Positions 21,799 to 30,145 of a stretch of 64,000 nucleotides of DNA are shown piece by piece. Position 1 is the stretch's first letter. Every line of letters begins with the position of its first letter. Source of the stretch: Bacteroidales bacterium (GTDB lineage: Bacteria > Bacteroidota > Bacteroidia > Bacteroidales > F082); contig JAFGYB010000001.1 of assembly GCA_016936355.1 (NCBI GenBank), positions 1-64,000 of the forward strand, read 5' to 3'. Below the pieces are notes generated by a model, which worked only from the letters and a program-made list of their open reading frames with translations, did no database searches and was not told the DNA's origin. A program made the position numbers and the translations under genes.

Positions 21799-21815
21799 GG
21801 AATATAAATTTTGTG

Positions 21816-21823
21816 CAAAAATA
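21816..21823 (-). promoter_or_regulatory. -7 promoter box of the DUF5063 gene
   Basis: TATTTTTG on the minus strand matches TAnnTTTG, 17 nt before the chosen ATG. Confidence 0.5.
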
Positions 21824-21897
21824 CATGTTTTGGTTGTCTGTAAAATAAATAGCCCGGTCAATATTCATTAACCGGGCAGAAATGACTTCATCAGGAT

Positions 21898-23631
21898 TTA
21901 AAGTTTCAATTCCTTGATGATGTTATCAATATGTTGTTCACTGAAAGCATCAACTGCAGCAAAATCTTCGATACGGTTCAATTCAGTTTTCATCCCAAAA
22001 TAGAATTTGATCTTGGGTTCAGTACCTGAAGGCCGAACACTGATCTTCGAGCCATCCTCGGTAAAAAATTGCAAGACATTGGATTTGGGAAGATTTATGT
22101 TGGTTTCTTTCCCCGTTTTCAGATCTTTGGATGTTGAACTCTGGTAATCTTTGATCATGACGACGGGTGACCCTCCGATCGACCGGGGAGGATTGGCTCT
22201 GAAATCGGTCATCATCTGAGCGATTTCTTCGGCTCCGCTTTTCCCTTTCCTGACCACGGATACCAGTTTTTCCTTATAAAACCCAAATTCCACATAGAGT
22301 TTTTTCAGCATATCCATCATGGAAAGTCCCTGGGAGGAAATCCAGGCAGCTGTTTCGGCAATCATGGCACAGGAAATAACCGCATCCTTATCACGTACAA
22401 AATCACCGACAAGATATCCGTAACTTTCTTCTCCACCGCCGATAAAGGTTTTTTCACCTTCCAATAGTTTGATGATGTTGGCAATGTATTTGAATCCGGT
22501 GAGCACATCAAAATATTCAACATGGAACTTTTTGGCGATCTCTGCCAACAATTCGGACGTAACAATGGTTTTTACAATATATTCTTTACCGGTTAGTTTC
22601 CCTTCTTCCTTCCATTTATTGAGCAAATAGTAGATAAGAAGCGATGCGGTTTGATTTCCGTTGAGTAGCACATAATCGTTGCCTTCTTTTACGGCTATAC
22701 CCACGCGATCAGCATCCGGATCAGTAGCCAGAACCAAGTCCGCGTTTTCGCTTTTGGCTTGTTCAATGGCCATTTTCATTGCGGCCTGTTCTTCCGGATT
22801 GGGTGATAATACTGTTGGGAAATTACCGTCGGGGATGGCCTGTTGTTCAACCAGAGACACCTGTTCAAACCCTGCATTTTTCAACGCTTTTGGAACCAGT
22901 GTGATACCGGTTCCATGCAGAGCTGTGTACACAATTTTCAAATCCTTTTGTTGGCGAATAATCTCCGGTGAAAGGCTTAATGCTTGAACATGTGTAAGAT
23001 AAGCCTGGTCAACTTCCTCGCCAATGATTTCTACTAAACTGGGATTCCCCTGAAACTGAACATCGTCTGCATCGGTAATCTTTTCAACTTCCGCAATCAC
23101 ATTTTTATCGTGAGGACTGATCAATTGACCGCCGTCATCAAAATAGGCTTTGTATCCGTTGTATTCTTTAGGGTTGTGAGAGGCCGTTAACATGATTCCT
23201 CCCTGGCAACCCAAATAGCGGATGGCAAAGGAAAGCTCCGGAGTAGGACGGAGGTCCTCGAAAAGAAAAACTTTTATCCCGTTTCCTGCAAATACATCGG
23301 CAGTGATCTGGGCAAATTTGCGACTGTTGTTTCTCGAGTCGTGGGAGATAACCACCTTAATATTTTGACCGGGGAAGTTCTTCTTAAGATAATTGGAAAA
23401 TCCCTGTGTGGCAGCTCCCACCGTATATTTGTTCATCCGGTTGGATCCAACTCCCATAATTCCCCGTAATCCGCCGGTTCCGAATTCCAGGTCGCGGTAA
23501 AAGGATTCCGTAAGTTCTTTGAGATCATGATCCATCATTTGACGAATGGTTTTCTTGGTGTCTTCGTCGTAATTTCCCTGGAGCCATTGGTTGGCTTTTT
23601 CCAGTGCAACAGGATCGATATTCGTATTCAT
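21898..23631 (-). CDS. Phosphoglucomutase/phosphomannomutase
   Basis: Alpha-D-phosphohexomutase, 577 residues, interconverting hexose 1- and 6-phosphates. Domains in order: catalytic TASHNPKEYNGYK with phosphoserine Ser151, metal loop DPDADRVGIA, sugar loop GGGEESYGYLVGDFVRDKDA, and phosphate-binding RPSGTEPKIKFYF. The length of nearly 580 is that of the PgcA/PGM2-like branch. It lies 16 nt after the RmlD-like gene, so it is the last gene of the nucleotide-sugar operon; glucose 1-phosphate is the likely product and the feedstock for UDP-glucose. Confidence 0.94.
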   Translation of the reverse strand: MNTNIDPVALEKANQWLQGNYDEDTKKTIRQMMDHDLKELTESFYRDLEFGTGGLRGIMGVGSNRMNKYTVGAATQGFSNYLKKNFPGQNIKVVISHDSRNNSRKFAQITADVFAGNGIKVFLFEDLRPTPELSFAIRYLGCQGGIMLTASHNPKEYNGYKAYFDDGGQLISPHDKNVIAEVEKITDADDVQFQGNPSLVEIIGEEVDQAYLTHVQALSLSPEIIRQQKDLKIVYTALHGTGITLVPKALKNAGFEQVSLVEQQAIPDGNFPTVLSPNPEEQAAMKMAIEQAKSENADLVLATDPDADRVGIAVKEGNDYVLLNGNQTASLLIYYLLNKWKEEGKLTGKEYIVKTIVTSELLAEIAKKFHVEYFDVLTGFKYIANIIKLLEGEKTFIGGGEESYGYLVGDFVRDKDAVISCAMIAETAAWISSQGLSMMDMLKKLYVEFGFYKEKLVSVVRKGKSGAEEIAQMMTDFRANPPRSIGGSPVVMIKDYQSSTSKDLKTGKETNINLPKSNVLQFFTEDGSKISVRPSGTEPKIKFYFGMKTELNRIEDFAAVDAFSEQHIDNIIKELKL

Positions 23632-23647
23632 AATGATAATTTTTGTC

Positions 23648-24517
23648 TTAATTATTGGTGTTTAATTGCTTCAGAACCCTTTTCAGACTGTCGAGCCAGT
23701 AAGGAACTGAAACGCCAAAATCATTTTTTATTTTGGATTTATTCAAAACGCTGTAGAAAGGTCTGGGAGCTTTCGCAGGAAAATCCTTTGATTCAATAGG
23801 CTGTACCGTACAGGAAATGTTGCTTTCATGAAAAATTGCCCGGGCAAAATCGTACCAGCTGATGACGCCTTCATTGCTGTAGTGATAGATTTCAGTACCT
23901 TGTTTCATGTTGTCTTTTGCAACCATATCCAACATGGCTTTTGCCAGATCACCAGCATAAGTAGGTGTTCCCACCTGATCGAAAACAACCCCCAGTTGGC
24001 TTCTTTCTCTTCCCAGATGCAACATGGTTTTCACAAAATTGTTTCCGAAGGCAGAATAAAGCCAGGAGGTTCTTATGATCACTGCTTCGGTTGCAAATTG
24101 ACGGACTGCTTTCTCGCCTTCAATTTTGGTACGGCCGTATTGAGATTCAGGAGTAGTAGGATCAGATTCGATATATGGACGAAAGTTTTTCCCATCAAAA
24201 ACATAGTCGGTGGAAATATGGATGAGTTTGGTGTGGTTTCTGGAACAGGCTTTGGCAAGATATTCTACGGCCTTAGCATTAATAAGCAGTGCCAAATCCG
24301 GTTCCTCTTCGGCTTTATCAACGGCCGTATAGGCTGCACAGTTCAGACAATAATCAAAAGAGTGCTCCGAAAAGAAACTATTAATCGCCTTTTGATCTGT
24401 CAAATCCAGTTCTTCGATATCTGTATAAACAATCTGGAAATTTTCATACTCGTTTTCCAGAGCCTTGATCTCAGATCCCAATTGGCCTTTACTTCCTGTA
24501 ACTAATATCTTTTTCAT
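23648..24517 (-). CDS. rfbD: dTDP-4-dehydrorhamnose reductase family protein (RmlD-like)
   Basis: 289-residue extended SDR. Cofactor motif GSKGQLGSE at the N-terminus, NCAAYTAVDKAEEEP, STDYVFDG, and the catalytic YGRTKIEGEKAV (Tyr-x3-Lys). It reduces dTDP-4-keto-rhamnose in the rhamnose pathway, but rmlA, rmlB and rmlC are not in this window. It starts 5 nt after the UDP-glucuronate decarboxylase gene and is followed 16 nt later by the mutase. The family is clear; the exact substrate is less certain without the other rml genes. Confidence 0.9.
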   Translation of the reverse strand: MKKILVTGSKGQLGSEIKALENEYENFQIVYTDIEELDLTDQKAINSFFSEHSFDYCLNCAAYTAVDKAEEEPDLALLINAKAVEYLAKACSRNHTKLIHISTDYVFDGKNFRPYIESDPTTPESQYGRTKIEGEKAVRQFATEAVIIRTSWLYSAFGNNFVKTMLHLGRERSQLGVVFDQVGTPTYAGDLAKAMLDMVAKDNMKQGTEIYHYSNEGVISWYDFARAIFHESNISCTVQPIESKDFPAKAPRPFYSVLNKSKIKNDFGVSVPYWLDSLKRVLKQLNTNN

Positions 24518-24522
24518 GAAAA

Positions 24523-25473
24523 CTAAATATTCGGGTTTTCTTTGAGCAATCCGTCAAAATAGGCGATGGTTTTTTTGAGCCCGTCTTCCAGTTGGATTTT
24601 CGGTTCCCAGTTTAATTTTTCCTTTGCCAGACTAATATCAGGTTTGCGTTGCATGGGATCGTCGCTGGGTAGCGGTTGGTAAATGATCTTTGATTTGGAA
24701 CCAGTCATGTCGATCACTTTCTCGGCGAGTTCAAGAATGGTAAATTCTCCCGGGTTACCAATATTTACCGGACCCAAAAAATCATCTCCTGTAGCCATCA
24801 TCTTCATCATACCGTTTACCAGATCGTCGACATACTGAAAGCTTCGGGTTTGCTGACCGTCTCCATAAACGGTAATATCCTGACCCTTCAGTGCCTGGAC
24901 AATGAAATTGGAAACCACCCGACCGTCGTGCGGATGCATGTTGGGGCCGTATGTATTAAATATACGAATGATCTTAATGCGCACGTTGTTCTGGGTATGG
25001 TAGTTCATGAACAGGGTTTCCGAAACTCTTTTCCCTTCATCGTAGCAGGAGCGCTGCCCTATGGGGTTAACGTGCCCCCAATAATCTTCTTTTTGTGGAT
25101 GAACCTGCGGATCGCCGTAGACTTCGCTGGTCGATGCCTGCAATACTTTAGCTCTTACGCGTTTGGCCAATCCCAGCATATTAATGGCTCCCATCACGGA
25201 AGTTTTTACCGTTTTGATGGGATTGTATTGATAATGTATGGGGGAGGCTGGACAAGCCAGGTTATAAATTTCGTCTACTTCAACAAAGTAGGGACTGGTT
25301 ACATCATGCCGGACCACTTCGAAATAGGGATTGTCCATAAGGGACACGATATTCTTTTTTTGGCCCGTGAAATAATTATCCAGCGAAATGACTTCATTTC
25401 CTTCGTCCAGCAGTCGTTTACATAAATGGGAACCGATAAACCCGGCACCACCTGTTACGAGAATACGTTTCAT
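24523..25473 (-). CDS. UDP-glucuronate decarboxylase (UDP-xylose synthase)
   Basis: 316-residue extended SDR that converts UDP-glucuronate to UDP-xylose with bound NAD+. [10 protein letters not shown] at the N-terminus, [52 protein letters not shown] (with catalytic Tyr and Lys in YDEGK), and [21 protein letters not shown]. This is the UXS pattern. The gene for its substrate supplier, ugd, lies 61 nt upstream on the same strand, with a terminator-like hairpin between. rmlD-like and mutase genes follow without gaps. Confidence 0.95.
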   Translation of the reverse strand: MKRILVTGGAGFIGSHLCKRLLDEGNEVISLDNYFTGQKKNIVSLMDNPYFEVVRHDVTSPYFVEVDEIYNLACPASPIHYQYNPIKTVKTSVMGAINMLGLAKRVRAKVLQASTSEVYGDPQVHPQKEDYWGHVNPIGQRSCYDEGKRVSETLFMNYHTQNNVRIKIIRIFNTYGPNMHPHDGRVVSNFIVQALKGQDITVYGDGQQTRSFQYVDDLVNGMMKMMATGDDFLGPVNIGNPGEFTILELAEKVIDMTGSKSKIIYQPLPSDDPMQRKPDISLAKEKLNWEPKIQLEDGLKKTIAYFDGLLKENPNI

Positions 25474-25487
25474 AGAGTAGTGTTTAA

Positions 25488-25514
25488 AAAAGCAGGCCTT
25501 TGCGACCTGCTTTT
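25488..25514 (-). terminator. Terminator or attenuator between ugd and uxs
   Basis: The minus strand reads AAAAGCAGG, a 9-nt loop, CCTGCTTTT, then more T. The stem is 9 bp. It ends the ugd transcript at least in part; no separate good promoter for uxs was found, so readthrough is likely. Confidence 0.75.
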
Positions 25515-25534
25515 AAAAGTAATAATTATTTGTT

Positions 25535-26848
25535 TTATCTTCCAATACCTAAGTAATCAAATCCCAATTGTTTTAGTTCTTCAGGATCGTAAACATTTCG
25601 TCCATCGAAGATTACTTTTTTGTTCAATAGTTTTTCAATCACCTTGAAATTGGGGAATTTGAATTCAGGCCATTCAGTGATCAGGAACAACCCATCGGTA
25701 TCAATAAGCGCTTCGTATTGATCTTCAACCATGGTAACGCTATCGTCCAAAATGCGTTTCGCTTCATGCATGGCCACCGGATCATAGGCTTTCACTTTAG
25801 CACCGGCTTCCAGTAGTTTTTTGATAACAACCAAAGAAGGAGCCTCGCGCATATCGTCTGTTTGAGGCTTGAAAGAAAGTCCCCACAGGGCAAAGGTCTT
25901 GCCTTTGAGATCCCCGTTAAAGTATTTCATGGCTTTGGCAAACAGCACTGATTTCTGTCTTTCGTTTACATTTTCGACAGATTTTAAAACTTCCATATCA
26001 TAACCCATTGAATCTGCTGTTTTGATCAGCGCTTTGACATCTTTCGGGAAGCAGGATCCGCCGTACCCGGTACCTGGGTAGATGAAATAAGGGCCAATTC
26101 TTCTGTCACTGCCAATACCTTTTCTCACAGCATTAACGTCGGCGCCAACAATCTCACAGAGGTTGGCAATGTCATTCATGAAACTTATTTTGGTTGCCAG
26201 CATGGAATTGGCTGCGTATTTGGTCATTTCAGCTGAGACGATGTCCATGAAAATTACAGGATGTCCGTTCATGGTAAAAGGTTTATACAATTTATCCATG
26301 ATTTTACGCGCTTTCTCAGAATCGACTCCAACCACGATACGGTCCGGTTTTAAGAAATCATCTACAGCAGCCCCTTCCTTCAAGAATTCAGGATTGGAGG
26401 CCACATCAAAGGGAATGTCAACTCCCCTTTTATCCAGTTCATCCTGAATGGCTTTCCTGACTTTTTCTGCGGTTCCTACGGGAACGGTGCTTTTGGTTAC
26501 CATGATCAGGTAATTCTGCATGTTTCTACCTACTTCACGGGCCACTTCCAACACATATTTTAAATCGGCACTTCCGTCTTCATCGGGAGGTGTTCCTACA
26601 GCACCAAAAATAACATCTGTTCCATCCATCGACTCAGAAAGTCGGGTGCAAAAATGCAGGCGGCTTTTTTCTGTATTTCTTTTAACAAGTTCCTCCAGAC
26701 CTGGTTCATAAATGGGGATAATGCCTTTTTTCAGGTTATCAATCTTTTTTTCATCGATATCCACGCAGGTTACGTCAATACCAACTTCAGAAAAACAGGC
26801 TCCTGTAACTAAACCTACATAACCTGTGCCTACCATTGTAATTTTCAT
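25535..26848 (-). CDS. ugd: UDP-glucose 6-dehydrogenase
   Basis: Oxidises UDP-glucose twice to UDP-glucuronate with NAD+. 437 residues. N-terminal NAD domain [13 protein letters not shown], linking helix [21 protein letters not shown], catalytic Cys266 in [16 protein letters not shown], and the UDP-binding C-terminal domain with [16 protein letters not shown]. It precedes UDP-glucuronate decarboxylase, which uses its product. A -7 box is at 26876-26883. Confidence 0.97.
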   Translation of the reverse strand: MKITMVGTGYVGLVTGACFSEVGIDVTCVDIDEKKIDNLKKGIIPIYEPGLEELVKRNTEKSRLHFCTRLSESMDGTDVIFGAVGTPPDEDGSADLKYVLEVAREVGRNMQNYLIMVTKSTVPVGTAEKVRKAIQDELDKRGVDIPFDVASNPEFLKEGAAVDDFLKPDRIVVGVDSEKARKIMDKLYKPFTMNGHPVIFMDIVSAEMTKYAANSMLATKISFMNDIANLCEIVGADVNAVRKGIGSDRRIGPYFIYPGTGYGGSCFPKDVKALIKTADSMGYDMEVLKSVENVNERQKSVLFAKAMKYFNGDLKGKTFALWGLSFKPQTDDMREAPSLVVIKKLLEAGAKVKAYDPVAMHEAKRILDDSVTMVEDQYEALIDTDGLFLITEWPEFKFPNFKVIEKLLNKKVIFDGRNVYDPEELKQLGFDYLGIGR

Positions 26849-26875
26849 GATGTTCTAATTGGGTTGTATTTTGTT

Positions 26876-26883
26876 CAAAAATA
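26876..26883 (-). promoter_or_regulatory. -7 promoter box of ugd
   Basis: TATTTTTG on the minus strand matches TAnnTTTG, 27 nt before the ugd ATG. Confidence 0.5.
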
Positions 26884-26912
26884 AACAATCAAATAATAAA
26901 TAATGAGTATAG

Positions 26913-27875
26913 TCAATTTATTTTATAAGTAATTCCCAAACCAAAAGTTTCTTTAAACTGGAGTCGGGTTCTTTCGGCTACGACCGTATTTACCCCATCA
27001 ACAACTCCATATTCCGGAAAAAGAATCTTTGGGTTGTATTTCAGATGCAGATAAAGCAACGTGACAAAATGATCATTGATTTTAAACGTAAACCGGTTGT
27101 CCCAGTCCATGTCCACTTGCCAACGCATATCCGGCTGAGGTTCAATATAATTATTGTAAAGATTAAGATTGGTGAGGTAATGAATGTTATTCATTACCTT
27201 AGCCTTGTAGGTGCAGAGAAAGTTAAGCCCTAACTGCCCAAAGTATCTTCTGCCGGGTACCAATATGTCGCCCAGACTATCATAAACAGCTTTGGTAACA
27301 CCATAAGCCCCTTTGTTAGCCAGATCCTGGTTGAGAACAAAAGTCATCTTTCCTGCCAGGGGACTGATAAACATTTGCAGTTTTTTTGAGGGACTAAAGG
27401 TTAAACCCAAGGATACGGTCAGGTAGCCGGGAGCCATAAAAGTTGAGGCCAGTACACTGTCGTTTGGATAGTTATATCCGTTGGTAAATTGGGATTTGAA
27501 AATCGCCATACCCGAGAACTCCCATTTTTTAGACATTTTATGACTTACTGTAAAATTCAGATCCAGTTTGTCGTCGGTTTTCTCAACACCTTTATTGAAG
27601 TAGCCTGAAATTCCATAGGCCATATGAGCCGAGTGTGTGAAACTAAATCTTTTCTTTTTGTACTTCAGTAAATAGTCGATAGTAGCCTGTCCGGTAACCG
27701 CACTTTCCCCACCAGTAGCCCAGTTGGAAAAACTGATTTGGTTCATCATGACGTTGTACTCACCTTTATATTTCCAGTGTTTATTATTTGTACTGTCGGC
27801 AGGTTTTGAGCTGGCATAACCAGACAATGACATTCCAAAGAATAGGATGAATATAAAGGTGAGTACTTTTTTCAT
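26913..27875 (-). CDS. DUF3078 family outer-membrane beta-barrel-like protein
   Basis: 320 residues with a signal peptide (MKKVLTFIFILFFGMSLSGYA). The motif NQISFSNWATGGESAVTGQATIDY is the hallmark of DUF3078, a Bacteroidetes family. The remainder alternates polar and aromatic/hydrophobic residues in strands, as in a small outer-membrane barrel, ending in FGLGITYKIN. The function is unknown. It starts 29 nt after the S9 peptidase gene on the same strand, so the two may be cotranscribed. Confidence 0.88.
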   Translation of the reverse strand: MKKVLTFIFILFFGMSLSGYASSKPADSTNNKHWKYKGEYNVMMNQISFSNWATGGESAVTGQATIDYLLKYKKKRFSFTHSAHMAYGISGYFNKGVEKTDDKLDLNFTVSHKMSKKWEFSGMAIFKSQFTNGYNYPNDSVLASTFMAPGYLTVSLGLTFSPSKKLQMFISPLAGKMTFVLNQDLANKGAYGVTKAVYDSLGDILVPGRRYFGQLGLNFLCTYKAKVMNNIHYLTNLNLYNNYIEPQPDMRWQVDMDWDNRFTFKINDHFVTLLYLHLKYNPKILFPEYGVVDGVNTVVAERTRLQFKETFGLGITYKIN

Positions 27876-27904
27876 GATTTAATTTTTCTTTTTAATTAAA
27901 AAAA

Positions 27905-30016
27905 TTATTTTTTGTCGTCTTTCAACCAGCGATCCAGCCAGCTGAAGAAGGTGCGTTGCCAGAGAATTCCGTTCTGGGGTTTCAGTACCCAGTGGTTTTC
28001 GTCCGGGAAATAAAGAAATTCTGCAGGTACTTTTCTTAAAACAGCACCGTCAAAAGCCTGCATTCCTTGTGTTACAGGAATTCTGAAGTCTTTTTGTCCG
28101 TGAATAATCAGGATGGGTGCATTCCAGTTCTGAATGAATTTGTGCGGCGAGTTGGCATAACTGCGTTGGGCAATTTTATTCTTTTTATCCCAATAGGGAC
28201 CACCCAGATCCCAATTCACAAACCACATTTCATCCGTTTCCAGATACATAGCTTCCAGGTTAAACATTCCATCGTGGGCTATGAAAGCCTTGAACCGGTG
28301 ATCCAGATTGTGTCCGGCCAGCCAGTAAATGGAGAATCCGCCATAAGAAGCTCCTACAGCTCCAATGCGGTTATCGTCCACATACGGTTCTTTTTCAACA
28401 GCGGCAATAGCACTGATGTAATCTTTCATGTTTTGTCCGCCGTAATCACCGCTGATTTCTTCGTTCCATTTGGTTCCAAAACCGGGTAACCCCCGACGGT
28501 TAGGAGCCACAATAATATAATCATTAGCGGCCATGATCTGGAAGTTCCAGCGGTAGGACCAGAACTGGCTGACAGTACTTTGCGGACCGCCTTCGCAGTA
28601 AAGCAGGGCAGGATATTTTTTATGGGGGTCGAAGTGGGGAGGATAAATTACCCAGGTAAGCATTTCTTTGTTGTCAGTGGTCTTGATCCAGCGTTTTTCC
28701 ACTTTCCCCATCTTTAACTGATCCAGAATGCCTTTGTTGGTATGAGTAATTTGAGTGTCCTGACCGGTTTCGGCATTCACTCCGTAAACTTCCATTGGCA
28801 TTGACATACTCATGCGGGTGGCATACAGCATTTTTCCGGCAGGAATCACGGAAGTGTAATCGTGAATGCCGGAAGTGATTTTGAATATCTTACCGTCTTT
28901 CAGGTTCAGCTTGTAAATGTCATCAGAAGCATGCCAGTCGCTGAGGAAATATACAGAATGTCCGTCTTCGCTCCAGGCTAAACTGTTGGCATTCTGATCA
29001 AAGCCTTTTGAGTAGTTTACTTTCTTTCCTGTCTGTAGATCCATGACAAACAACCGGTTCTTATCCGATTCATATCCATCGTGTTCCATGCTTTCCCAAG
29101 CCATGTACTTACCGTCGGGTGAGAAAACAGGACTTACGTCATATCCCATCATCCCTTCGGTCATGTTTTTGGTCGTTTTGTCGGTGACATTGTAGAAATA
29201 AATGTCGGAGTTGGTGGATAAAGAATAGGCCAGTCCTTTTTTCTTTCGGCAGGTATAGGCTATGGTTTTGGAATCGGGAGTCCAGTTGATCTGTTCCATG
29301 CCACCAAATGGTTTCATGGGACTTTCATAAGGTTCTCCTTTCATGATGTCCACAGAATTGCTGATGCCGGTACCGTTGTAATCGGCAACAAAAATATGGC
29401 TGTAAGTGGTCACCCATTCGTCCCAGTGACGGTACATCATGTCGGTAAATATTTTACCTGATGTTTTGGGAAGATCGGGATACATGTCGTGAACGTTTTT
29501 GTCCACTTTCACTTCCATGGTGTATAAAATCTTTTTCTGATCAGGAGCATATTTGAAACCCGTAATATCTCCGTCCACATGAGTGATCTGAACGGGATTG
29601 CTGCCATCCGGATTCATTTCCCAGATTTGCATGGAGCCACTGGCTGAAGAAAGGTAACCGATCTTTTTGCCGTCGGGACGCCAAACAGCATTGTATTCAC
29701 TTTTCGGAGTAAACGTAAGTTGTTTTAAATTTTTTCCGTCTACACCAATCGTGTACAACTCTCTGTTTCCTTTGTTTTGTTCTTTACTGAAGTACGTTAC
29801 CCCAAAGAGTAACGTTTTGTGATCGGGTGACAATTGAATGTCGCTGAGCCGTCCCAGTGACCACAGTACCTCAGGAGTCAACAGGTCGCTGCTTAGCTTC
29901 AAATTGGGTTTTTCAATCGGCTTTTGCTTGGGGGCTTCAGGTTTGTTTTGCGGGCTGCATTGCCACAAACCAAACAGGGCCACCAGCAAGAATGCGGAGA
30001 GTAGAATTTTTTTCAT
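27905..30016 (-). CDS. S9 family prolyl oligopeptidase-like peptidase
   Basis: 703 residues from the chosen ATG (MKKILLSAFLLVALFGLWQC), which gives an export signal; Cys20 could be a lipid site although Gln at -1 is unusual. The longer frame from 30127 places 37 odd residues before the signal and is rejected. Residues 45-430 are WD40-like/beta-propeller repeats (SPDHKTLLFG, RPDGKKIGYLSS, SPDGKYMAWES). The C-terminal alpha/beta hydrolase has Ser557 (GASYGGFS), Asp643 (GQKDFRIP) and His675 (DENHWV). Such enzymes cut short peptides in the periplasm, often after proline or acylated residues. Confidence 0.93.
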   Translation of the reverse strand: MKKILLSAFLLVALFGLWQCSPQNKPEAPKQKPIEKPNLKLSSDLLTPEVLWSLGRLSDIQLSPDHKTLLFGVTYFSKEQNKGNRELYTIGVDGKNLKQLTFTPKSEYNAVWRPDGKKIGYLSSASGSMQIWEMNPDGSNPVQITHVDGDITGFKYAPDQKKILYTMEVKVDKNVHDMYPDLPKTSGKIFTDMMYRHWDEWVTTYSHIFVADYNGTGISNSVDIMKGEPYESPMKPFGGMEQINWTPDSKTIAYTCRKKKGLAYSLSTNSDIYFYNVTDKTTKNMTEGMMGYDVSPVFSPDGKYMAWESMEHDGYESDKNRLFVMDLQTGKKVNYSKGFDQNANSLAWSEDGHSVYFLSDWHASDDIYKLNLKDGKIFKITSGIHDYTSVIPAGKMLYATRMSMSMPMEVYGVNAETGQDTQITHTNKGILDQLKMGKVEKRWIKTTDNKEMLTWVIYPPHFDPHKKYPALLYCEGGPQSTVSQFWSYRWNFQIMAANDYIIVAPNRRGLPGFGTKWNEEISGDYGGQNMKDYISAIAAVEKEPYVDDNRIGAVGASYGGFSIYWLAGHNLDHRFKAFIAHDGMFNLEAMYLETDEMWFVNWDLGGPYWDKKNKIAQRSYANSPHKFIQNWNAPILIIHGQKDFRIPVTQGMQAFDGAVLRKVPAEFLYFPDENHWVLKPQNGILWQRTFFSWLDRWLKDDKK

Positions 30017-30145
30017 CTTTTTTGTTTTAGGATAACCAATGGTTAACAAATTTTTAACAATAACATGCTGTAATTTAAGGGGTTTCAAGAGAGAAGGTTT
30101 TTGAACGAACAAAAATACTGAATCCATCTGAAATATTGCGGCTTT

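Noticed and set aside
23828-24505. 225-residue plus-strand frame
   Set aside because: It is antisense to the RmlD-like gene, with no recognisable features.
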